In this document: in pieces, positions 1-5,631 of the stretch
How the letters are laid out: each line of letters starts with the position of its first letter
How positions within the stretch are numbered: position 1 is the stretch's first letter
Assembly: GCA_017394925.1 (NCBI GenBank)
Contig: JAFPWQ010000283.1
Span: 1-7,819 of the forward strand
Length of the DNA stretch: 7,819 bases
DNA from: Synergistaceae bacterium
GTDB taxonomy: Bacteria; Synergistota; Synergistia; Synergistales; Aminobacteriaceae
Direction of reading: 5' to 3'
Translations under genes and position numbers: made by a program
The notes under the pieces: model-generated
What the model saw: the letters and a program-made list of their open reading frames with translations, nothing else
Told to the model about the DNA's origin: nothing
The model's database searches: none

Positions 1-1
1 A

Positions 2-2194
2 GGAGAGATTGAGTACTGGGACGAAGAATCACCTTCAGTTTACGTTGCGTATCCGTTGCCTGACGCGGGGAAAAAGTTTTCGCAGTTCGCAGGTAAAGAA
101 GTATATATCGTAATCTGGACGACTACCCCGTGGACGTTACCCTCAAGTGCCGCCGTTGCCGTTCATCCGAGATATGATTACAGCTTCTATGAGTCAGACG
201 GAAAAGTTTATGTGTTCGCTGATGCCCTGAAGGATTCAGTGAGCAAAAACACGGGAATGAATTTCAGTGAGCCATTGCTGACCGTAAAAGGTGCTGACCT
301 TGAGAACTTGAAGCCTTTACACCCGTTCTATGAGCATGAGCTGCTTGTTGTGCTTGCAGATTACGTTGAACTCGAAACAGGAACAGGCTGCGTTCACACA
401 TCACCGGGTCATGGTGTTGAAGACTACGAGACGGGAGTACGTTACGGCCTCAAAGTGTACAGTTCAGTAGACCATGCCGGACATTTCGAGAAAGAGATGC
501 CCATAGTCGGAGGAATGAATCTCAATGACGGCGGCAACAAAGCAATTGAACTCATCAAAGCAAAAGGAAGATTATTAGGTCTCGGCAAACTCATGCACAG
601 TTACCCGCACTGCTGGAGATGCAAACGTCCTGTGATTTTCAGAGCAACGGATCAATGGTTCATCAACGTGGCAAAATTCAAAGATGATGCACTGAAAATC
701 ATAGACGAAAAAGTGAAATGGATTCCTGAATGGGGACGCGACAGAATATATAACATGGTAAGCTCGCGTTCTGACTGGTGCATATCGCGTCAAAGGGTCT
801 GGGGGATTCCTGTACCTGCGATTCACTGCAAGGACTGCGGAGCATTCACACTCACGCCTGAACGAATCAGAATGTTCGCGGAGAAAGTTAAAGACGCTGA
901 AGACGGTACATCTATATGGTGGTCTGAATCACTTGAAGACTTATTCGGAGAGAAGGCATGTTGTGATAAATGCGGCTCACATAACATTGAGAAGGACAGC
1001 AATATTCTTGATGTCTGGTTTGATTCTGGAGTATCTCATATCTCAGTCCTGAATGAGAGATTCGGTTTATCATGGCCATGTGAAATGTATCTTGAGGGCA
1101 GCGACCAACATCGCGGCTGGTTCCAGTCATCACTCTTAACAGCAACAGCCATAAAAGGCTCTGCACCGTACAAAGAAGTTCTGACTCACGGGTTCACGTT
1201 AGACGGAGAAGGCCGCAAAATGTCAAAGTCATTAGGGAATACGATTGCACCGAAAGAAGTATGCGATGAATTCGGCGCGGATATTCTGCGTTTGTGGGTA
1301 GCTTCGACTGATTACAGGAATGACGTTAAGATCTCGAAAGCAATTCTCAAAGGCTTATCGGAGACGTACAGAAGGATTCGTAACACGGCGAGATTTTTGC
1401 TCGGCAACCTTCACGATTTCAGACCGCAGGACGCATTGCCATATGAAAAACTGCTCTCAATGGACAAATGGATTCTTGACCGCCTTCACAGAATCATATC
1501 GAGGGTTCATGATTCCCTTGAAGAGTATGAATTCCATGTGCCTGTGTCATTAATTCATTCGTTCTGTGTGAATGAACTCAGCGCATTTTATCTGGACATC
1601 AGCAAGGACAGATTATATGTTGAAGATGTGGACTCACTGACGAGACGCAGTGCACAGACGGCCATGTGGGAAATTCTTTCATGCTTAACACGAATGCTTG
1701 CGCCTCTTCTCAGCTTTACGAGTGAAGAGATATGGCAGGAAATGCGCGGAATAGATTCAAGTTTACCTGAGAGTGTATTCCTTTCTGATTTTCCTGTGAG
1801 CGATGAGTCTAAACTTGATGATTCGCTCAATGCATTATGGGACGAGGCCGAAAAGCTCAAGGGTGCAGTTAGCCGTATGCTTGAGACCATGAGAGCCGAA
1901 AAGATAATCGGGACATCACTTGAAGCTCAGGTGCAGGTGAAGAAGGATGACAGCATGAAGAGACTTGCGGAGTCATTCAGCATTGATGAACTTGCTGACA
2001 TCGTGATTGTCTCACGCTTTGAATGGGTTGATGAGCTCACATTGCCGAAAGTATTTCATGATGATGATACCGGACTCGATATTGCCGGAGGATTTACGAC
2101 TGGTGAGAAGTGTCCGCGCTGCTGGAAGTACAGTGAGCATGTTAATGAGCATGGATTATGTGAGAGGTGCGCAGGCGTTCTTCATGAAGCGTAA
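2..2194 (+). CDS. ileS: Isoleucine-tRNA ligase, C-terminal part (5' end outside window)
   Basis: Cytosolic class I aminoacyl-tRNA synthetase that charges tRNA-Ile with isoleucine and edits mischarged valine. The reading frame is open from base 2, before the first possible start at 56, so this is a partial gene. About 730 residues are visible of a usual ~930; the N-terminal HIGH motif is missing only because the window starts late. Seen in order: the editing-domain motif WTTTPWTLP (nt 116-142); the editing-pocket stretch HTSPGHGVEDY, with its aspartate at nt 422-424; WCISRQRVWGIPVPA; two CxxC pairs (CKDC, CDKC) before DVWFDSGVSH (nt 1010 onward); the KMSKS loop (nt 1217-1231); an anticodon-binding helical domain; and a C-terminal zinc finger with CPRC (nt 2111 onward) and CERC (nt 2159-2170). 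No frame break was seen. It is followed at once by a terminator, so it ends its own transcript. Identification is very secure. Confidence 0.98.
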   Translation, partial: GEIEYWDEESPSVYVAYPLPDAGKKFSQFAGKEVYIVIWTTTPWTLPSSAAVAVHPRYDYSFYESDGKVYVFADALKDSVSKNTGMNFSEPLLTVKGADLENLKPLHPFYEHELLVVLADYVELETGTGCVHTSPGHGVEDYETGVRYGLKVYSSVDHAGHFEKEMPIVGGMNLNDGGNKAIELIKAKGRLLGLGKLMHSYPHCWRCKRPVIFRATDQWFINVAKFKDDALKIIDEKVKWIPEWGRDRIYNMVSSRSDWCISRQRVWGIPVPAIHCKDCGAFTLTPERIRMFAEKVKDAEDGTSIWWSESLEDLFGEKACCDKCGSHNIEKDSNILDVWFDSGVSHISVLNERFGLSWPCEMYLEGSDQHRGWFQSSLLTATAIKGSAPYKEVLTHGFTLDGEGRKMSKSLGNTIAPKEVCDEFGADILRLWVASTDYRNDVKISKAILKGLSETYRRIRNTARFLLGNLHDFRPQDALPYEKLLSMDKWILDRLHRIISRVHDSLEEYEFHVPVSLIHSFCVNELSAFYLDISKDRLYVEDVDSLTRRSAQTAMWEILSCLTRMLAPLLSFTSEEIWQEMRGIDSSLPESVFLSDFPVSDESKLDDSLNALWDEAEKLKGAVSRMLETMRAEKIIGTSLEAQVQVKKDDSMKRLAESFSIDELADIVIVSRFEWVDELTLPKVFHDDDTGLDIAGGFTTGEKCPRCWKYSEHVNEHGLCERCAGVLHEA

Positions 2195-2211
2195 CATGAT
2201 TTGAAGTGTTA

Positions 2212-2248
2212 ATGCCTTCCCTGATTCGTTGGGGAGGGTATTTTTTTT
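2212..2248 (+). terminator. Rho-independent terminator of ileS
   Basis: A 10-base-pair stem (2212-2221 pairs with 2232-2241, including two G-U pairs) closes a 10-base loop. The end of the 3' arm runs into eight consecutive T (2241-2248). It lies 18 bases after the ileS stop codon. This is the textbook shape of an intrinsic terminator on the + strand and separates ileS from the genes that follow. Confidence 0.9.
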
Positions 2249-2312
2249 GCGTTCGTGAGTTCATATTGTGCACCCTGCTATTCAGCTGTATCCCGATTAA
2301 TGAGGAGTTTAT

Positions 2313-2480
2313 ATGCTCAAAAAGTCAAAAGTTATTGCGGTGTTGTCGGTGTGTGTCATGATATTTGCGGTGGTTCAGTCTGCATTTGCTGAAAGGTCAT
2401 GGGAAGATGCCGGTGAAGATGCTGCTAAAGGTGATGCTGCCGGAGCCATAATATCGAATATTCTTTATTTTATATATTAA
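2313..2480 (+). CDS. Small secreted protein of unknown function, 55 aa, possibly truncated
   Basis: Not recognised. The ATG at 2313 has a good ribosome binding site (GAGGAG, 2302-2307, five bases upstream). The product starts with a charged n-region (MLKKSK), then a hydrophobic core (VIAVLSVCVMIFAVV) and an AFA motif at residues 24-26. This is a standard Sec signal peptide with likely cleavage after residue 26. The mature part would be only about 29 residues: an acidic, Gly/Ala-rich stretch (SWEDAGEDAAKGDAAGA) and a hydrophobic tail (IISNILYFIY) ending at TAA. The tail is AT-rich and looks unlike the rest, so this may be the 5' remnant of a longer secreted protein whose end was lost. It lies alone between the ileS terminator and the kdu promoter. 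The reading frame is well supported by the signal peptide and ribosome binding site; expression and function are open. Confidence 0.6.
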   Translation: MLKKSKVIAVLSVCVMIFAVVQSAFAERSWEDAGEDAAKGDAAGAIISNILYFIY

Positions 2481-2494
2481 TTTTATTCCTGCCT

Positions 2495-2522
2495 TTGAAA
2501 ATCGCAATATATACATTAGAAT
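2495..2522 (+). promoter_or_regulatory. Candidate sigma-70-type promoter of the kdu operon
   Basis: TTGAAA (2495-2500) as a -35 box and TAGAAT (2517-2522) as a -10 box are separated by 16 bases in the AT-rich leader 55 bases before kduI. Each matches the consensus at five of six positions. AT-rich DNA gives such matches by chance, so this is a prediction only, but it is the best candidate in the gap and is placed where the operon needs one. Confidence 0.45.
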
Positions 2523-2535
2523 AATTAAATTCAAA

Positions 2536-2559
2536 TTGATTTTTAAGCAGAAAAATTAA
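2536..2559 (+). repeat. AT-only inverted repeat in the kduI leader, possible operator
   Basis: TTGATTTTT (2536-2544) can pair with AAAAATTAA (2551-2559) around the six-base spacer AAGCAG. It lies between the candidate promoter and the kduI ribosome binding site, where a repressor site or a leader hairpin could act. The arms are almost pure A/T in an AT-rich stretch, so chance is quite possible. It does not resemble the known KdgR operator consensus. Confidence 0.25.
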
Positions 2560-2577
2560 ATCACAGGAGGTTAATTT

Positions 2578-3420
2578 ATGGACATCAGATATTCATGCAG
2601 TCCTCATGATGTAAAACGCTACACGACTGATGAATTACGCAAAGAATTTCTCATCACGGACTTATACACGCCTGATAAAGTCAAAGCAGTATACAGTCAT
2701 GTGGACAGAATGGTAACGGTTGGAATTATGCCTGTAAGCAAAAAACTATCGATTGATGACGGCATAGACATATGGAAGAATTTCGGAACTCATTATTTTC
2801 TTGAGAGACGCGAGGCCGGAGTCTTTAATCTTGGCGGTGATGGCACAATCGAAGCAGACGGTCATACATACGAACTCGGCTACAAAGATTGTCTGTACAT
2901 CACAAAGGGAACAGAAAAAGTATATTTCTCAAGCAAAGATGCAAATCATCCTGCGAAATTCTATCTCGTATCAGCACCCGCACATATGAGCTATGAGACT
3001 CGCTTAATCAAAAAAGCAGACGCGGCGAAAAAGCCACTCGGAGAATCAGCGACATCAAATAAGCGTGTGATCAATCAGTTCATTCATCCTGCAGTCCTGA
3101 AAACATGCCAGCTCTCAATGGGACTTACTGAACTTGAATCAGGAAGTGTATGGAACACCATGCCTGTACACACTCACGAGAGACGCATGGAGATATACAC
3201 GTACTTTGAGATTCCAGAAGGCAATGTAGTGATTCACTTCATGGGACAGGGACAGGAGACGCGGCATATAGTCATGAAGAATTTTGACGCAGTGATCTCG
3301 CCGTCATGGTCAATTCATGCCGGAGCAGGGACAAGCAATTACTCATTCATATGGGCGATGGGCGGAGAGAATCAAGAATTTGATGACATGGACACGATTC
3401 AGCCTGAAGACATGAAATAG
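2578..3420 (+). CDS. kduI: 5-dehydro-4-deoxy-D-glucuronate isomerase
   Basis: Cytosolic cupin-type isomerase (EC 5.3.1.17) that converts 5-dehydro-4-deoxy-D-glucuronate to 3-deoxy-D-glycero-2,5-hexodiulosonate, the step before KduD. The 280 residues match the usual length (278 in E. coli) from end to end. Diagnostic stretches are FLERREAGVFNLGG (residues 74-87), CQLSMGLTELESG (177-189), NTMPVHTHERRMEIY (193-207), MGQGQETRHIVM (222-233), SPSWSIHAGAGT (241-252) and the end motif GENQEFDDMD. The zinc ligands known for the family correspond to His198, His200, Glu205 and His247, all present. The ATG at 2578 follows a perfect AGGAGG (2565-2570) by seven bases, so the start is firm. It is the first gene of the operon; kduD begins 19 bases after its stop. 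The substrate implies growth on lyase-digested uronic-acid polymers such as pectin or glycosaminoglycans. Confidence 0.97.
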   Translation: MDIRYSCSPHDVKRYTTDELRKEFLITDLYTPDKVKAVYSHVDRMVTVGIMPVSKKLSIDDGIDIWKNFGTHYFLERREAGVFNLGGDGTIEADGHTYELGYKDCLYITKGTEKVYFSSKDANHPAKFYLVSAPAHMSYETRLIKKADAAKKPLGESATSNKRVINQFIHPAVLKTCQLSMGLTELESGSVWNTMPVHTHERRMEIYTYFEIPEGNVVIHFMGQGQETRHIVMKNFDAVISPSWSIHAGAGTSNYSFIWAMGGENQEFDDMDTIQPEDMK

Positions 3421-3439
3421 CGAAGGGAGAATAGAAATC

Positions 3440-4195
3440 ATGACAGACATGTTTAATCTCGCAGGAAAAGTAGCAATCGTTACGGGAGCACGCACAGGAA
3501 TAGGTCAGGGTATCGCAGAAGGACTCGCAGAAGCCGGAGCTGATATTGTCGGAGCAGGACATGCGGCAATGCCCGAAACTGAAGCGTATATTTCAGGGCT
3601 TGGGCGTAAGTTCGTGTATTACGACATTGATTTAGGCAAACAGGACAAGATACAGGCACTTGTTGACGACACAGTGAAGACGTTCGGAAGGCTTGATATT
3701 CTCGTGAATAACGCAGGAATAATACGCAGGCAGGATGTCTTAGACTTCAGTGAATCGAACTGGGACGATGTAATCAGCATGAACCTCAAATCATTATTCT
3801 TTTTATCGCAGGCATGTGCGCGTTACATGAAGGATAACGGCGGCGGAAAGATAATAAATATCGCGTCAATGTTATCATTTCAGGGAGGCATAAGAGTTGT
3901 AAGTTACACTGCAAGCAAATCGGGCGTAATGGGCATAACCAGACTCATGGCGAATGAACTCGCAAAATATCACATTCAGGTGAACGCAATCGCGCCGGGC
4001 TACATCGCAACGAATAACACAGCGGCCTTAATGGCGGACGAAAAGAGAAGCGCGGAGATACTTGGCCGAATTCCTGCTGACAGATGGGGCAAACCTGAAG
4101 ATCTTAAAGGCGCGGCGATATTCTTAGCGTCTCATGCGTCAGATTATGTAACTGGTCATACACTCGCGGTTGACGGCGGATGGCTCGCAAGGTAA
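3440..4195 (+). CDS. kduD: 2-dehydro-3-deoxy-D-gluconate 5-dehydrogenase
   Basis: Cytosolic NAD(H)-dependent short-chain dehydrogenase (EC 1.1.1.127 type) that reduces the KduI product to 2-dehydro-3-deoxy-D-gluconate (KDG). The 251 residues are typical of classical SDR enzymes. Seen: the cofactor-binding TGARTGIG (residues 15-22), NNAG (90-93), Asn115, and the catalytic Ser143, Tyr156 and Lys160 in the blocks IASMLSFQGG and SYTASKSGVMG. The IAPGYIATNNT block (184-194) and the end VDGGWLAR are characteristic of KduD rather than of a general SDR. The ATG at 3440 follows AGGGAG (3424-3429) by ten bases. It lies 19 bases after kduI and 7 bases before the next start, so it is clearly co-transcribed. 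Leucine is read only with CTC, TTA and CTT (no CTG or TTG among 20), a slightly skewed codon choice. Confidence 0.97.
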   Translation: MTDMFNLAGKVAIVTGARTGIGQGIAEGLAEAGADIVGAGHAAMPETEAYISGLGRKFVYYDIDLGKQDKIQALVDDTVKTFGRLDILVNNAGIIRRQDVLDFSESNWDDVISMNLKSLFFLSQACARYMKDNGGGKIINIASMLSFQGGIRVVSYTASKSGVMGITRLMANELAKYHIQVNAIAPGYIATNNTAALMADEKRSAEILGRIPADRWGKPEDLKGAAIFLASHASDYVTGHTLAVDGGWLAR

Positions 4196-4202
4196 GCAAA
4201 TC

Positions 4203-4706
4203 ATGCTTTACGGGAACATACACAATGAATTTTTTGCGTCTCAGCTTAAACTTCTTCCTGCACCATTGGCAGCTGCATTAAAATTTCTGAAGGATAATGA
4301 ACTGACGAAACATGAGCCGGGAAAATTTGACATCACACTTGACGGAGTGAATATGATTCTTCAGGTACTGGACATTGAGACTAAACTGCGCAATGAACTT
4401 TTACCCGAAATTCACAGGAAGTACATTGATGTACAGTTTTTATGTTCAGGCGGCCCAGAGAACGCAGCATATTACAATGATGACGGCACTAACACGATTC
4501 ATGAAGACCTGCTGAATTCACCTCGTGATATTTGCTTCTACGAGAATAACCCTGATATACGCGAAGGATTAATCCCTCTTGAAGTCGGAACATTCGCTGT
4601 ATATTTTCCCTGGGATGTTCATGTTCCGGCAATCGCTGTTAATGGTGTGAGTGCAAAGATACGCAAGATAGTAATCAAAGTACCGGTTGATGAATGCATG
4701 AAGTAA
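4203..4706 (+). CDS. YhcH/YjgK/YiaL family protein (DUF386), possible sugar-acid mutarotase
   Basis: 167 residues of the YhcH/YjgK/YiaL (EbgC-like) family, a small cytosolic beta-sandwich family found in sugar operons. Seen: the N-terminal MLYGNIHNEF; ELLPEIHRKYIDVQFLCSGGPE (residues 65-86), the family hallmark with Glu69, His71, Asp76 and Glu86; FYENNPD; and VGTFAVYFPWDVHVP with His140, ending in IRKIVIKVPV. One member, YhcH (NanQ) of E. coli, is reported to act on ring forms of sialic acid; others have no firm function. In this operon an action on a ring or anomeric form of the KduI substrate or its unsaturated uronate precursor is a reasonable inference. I chose the ATG at 4203 over a TTG at 4170: it gives the typical N-terminus, avoids overlap with kduD, and has AAGG (4189-4192) ten bases upstream inside the kduD end. 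It overlaps the next gene by 13 bases. Confidence 0.88.
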   Translation: MLYGNIHNEFFASQLKLLPAPLAAALKFLKDNELTKHEPGKFDITLDGVNMILQVLDIETKLRNELLPEIHRKYIDVQFLCSGGPENAAYYNDDGTNTIHEDLLNSPRDICFYENNPDIREGLIPLEVGTFAVYFPWDVHVPAIAVNGVSAKIRKIVIKVPVDECMK

Positions 4707-5500
4707 ATATCAAAAGGCATCTTGAAACATTATCGCTCAGGGAATTATCACTCAGACGTGAAGCCTTGAGCAATATACTTTCATCTGAGGGCATAAAGTT
4801 TTCGCGTGAAGTTCATGACAGAATCATAAATTTTACTTTCTCATCAAACGGAAATAATTCAGGCTTCTTATTCTCTGCACATTATGATAATTACCGGGAC
4901 AGTTACGGAGCCAATGATAATATGTCGTCAGTGTGCATATTGATTGATTTGTATCACGCACTGAATGCAAAAAATATTCAGGCTGATTTTGTGTTCACAG
5001 ACGGCGAAGAAGATAAACACTCAGGAGCAGAATTTTATTCACGCACTCATGAACTCAAAAAATATTCCGGCATAATAAATTTAGACTTATGCGGTTACGG
5101 TGATGTGATTGTGCTTAACGGCAATGTCAGAAAGTTCACATCACGCAGTATCATTAAGAGGCATAACGCAGAACTCGTTAAATATTTGCCTGAAAGCGAC
5201 GATATAATTTTCCGCAAGTCTCATGTTCCGACAATAAGCGTTTCAATAGTGCCTAAATGGGACGTGCAATATCTCAGGGCATTAGCAGCATTCGGTGATG
5301 GTCTATTAGGGAGGCCGCCGGAGTTTTACATGATTCTTTCGGACATGGAAGTAACGCAGACGATTCACAACAACGCAAAGGACAGTCCTGAATATGTAGA
5401 TGAACTTGCAATGATGAAAGTGTACGATTATCTTCTTGATGCAATGACGAGTGATGAAAGCGATTCAAGATTTTCATTCATGCGTTTATTCAGGTTGTGA
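4694..5500 (+). CDS. M28-family zinc metallopeptidase, cytosolic, substrate unknown
   Basis: 268 residues with the M28 (aminopeptidase Y/Streptomyces aminopeptidase) two-zinc core. Seen: HYD (His63, Asp65), GANDN with bridging Asp75, TDGEE with catalytic Glu105 and metal ligand Glu106, NLDLCG with Asp131, and the C-terminal IHNNAKDSPEYVD with His225. The His-to-Asp distance of 12 is the same as in the Streptomyces griseus enzyme. All ligands are present, so an active hydrolase is likely. There is no signal peptide or membrane segment, so it should be cytosolic, whereas many M28 enzymes are exported. The residues before 55 form a short helical lead-in. The start overlaps the upstream gene by 13 bases with only a weak ribosome binding site (GGTTGA, 4684-4689), so translation is probably coupled. 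The last ~15 residues (MTSDESDSRFSFMRLFRL region) follow a short repeat and may be an altered tail. The family is sure; whether it cuts peptides, glycopeptides or N-acyl groups is not. Confidence 0.88.
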   Translation: MHEVNIKRHLETLSLRELSLRREALSNILSSEGIKFSREVHDRIINFTFSSNGNNSGFLFSAHYDNYRDSYGANDNMSSVCILIDLYHALNAKNIQADFVFTDGEEDKHSGAEFYSRTHELKKYSGIINLDLCGYGDVIVLNGNVRKFTSRSIIKRHNAELVKYLPESDDIIFRKSHVPTISVSIVPKWDVQYLRALAAFGDGLLGRPPEFYMILSDMEVTQTIHNNAKDSPEYVDELAMMKVYDYLLDAMTSDESDSRFSFMRLFRL

Positions 5501-5511
5501 GTGATGAAAGC
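5449..5511 (+). repeat. 13-base direct repeat flanking the end of the M28 gene
   Basis: GAGTGATGAAAGC occurs at 5449-5461 inside the M28 gene (encoding part of TSDESD) and again at 5499-5511, overlapping its stop codon and the start of the downstream fragment. The copies are 50 bases apart, start to start. The flanking bases differ, so the match is exactly 13. It could mark a past duplication or recombination at this gene end. A chance match of this length is unlikely but not excluded. Confidence 0.5.
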
Positions 5512-5581
5512 ACAGATATTGTTGAAGTCAGCTCGTGTAAAATCGTCAGGCCTGATTACGGTAAATAAAAGGAAGTCATAG
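5504..5581 (+). pseudogene. Possible 5' remnant of a zinc-dependent alcohol dehydrogenase gene
   Basis: An ATG three bases after the M28 stop opens a 25-codon frame reading MKAQILLKSARVKSSGLITV and then NKRKS and a stop. The first ~20 residues look like the start of medium-chain zinc-dependent alcohol dehydrogenases, which often begin MKA-x-[VI]-L, then a short variable part before the [DE]VP-x-P strand. The similarity ends just before that strand, and the frame then runs into a hairpin and the 3' end of the convergent amidohydrolase. I infer a gene cut off after its first 20 codons. The close spacing to the M28 stop suggests it was once the next gene of the kdu operon. The resemblance is from memory over a very short stretch, so it may also be a meaningless ORF. 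Confidence 0.35.
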
Positions 5582-5597
5582 CTATACTATAACTTCC
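5563..5597 (-). terminator. Hairpin with U-rich tail, probable terminator of the leftward operon
   Basis: GGAAGTCATAG (5571-5581) pairs with CTATAACTTCC (5587-5597), 11 positions with one internal mismatch, around a five-base loop. Read on the - strand the hairpin comes 34 bases after the amidohydrolase stop and is followed by TTTTATTT (5570-5563). On the + strand no T-run follows, so it would serve the leftward genes better, although the stem may also slow transcripts from the kdu operon. No other terminator for the kdu operon was found in this gap. Confidence 0.6.
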
Positions 5598-5631
5598 CAA
5601 ACTCATATTTCTGATTCAAAAAAGCAGCAGA

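Noticed and set aside
2..13. AGGAGAG at the window start, resembling a ribosome binding site
   Set aside because: The bases encode Gly-Glu-Ile-Glu inside the open ileS frame; no gene starts after it.
575..1166. Two antisense open frames of about 84 codons inside ileS
   Set aside because: Their composition (rich in Arg, Ser, Cys, His, Pro) and their position opposite conserved ileS motifs mark them as non-coding.
1588..1890. 100-codon open frame on the - strand inside ileS
   Set aside because: It lies fully antisense to a strongly conserved gene, has no recognisable motif and no convincing ribosome binding site; it is a shadow of the ileS codon pattern.
2266..2294. TTGTGC and TATCCC as a promoter for the small secreted ORF
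   Set aside because: The -10 match is poor (three of six), so I do not list it as a feature.
4170..4202. TTG start 33 bases upstream for the YhcH-family gene
   Set aside because: It would add 11 residues not typical of the family and overlap kduD; the ATG at 4203 gives the family N-terminus MLYGNI.
5545..5554. Perfect 10-base palindrome TCAGGCCTGA
   Set aside because: It is too short to mean much alone, has no loop, and lies inside the short dehydrogenase-like fragment.
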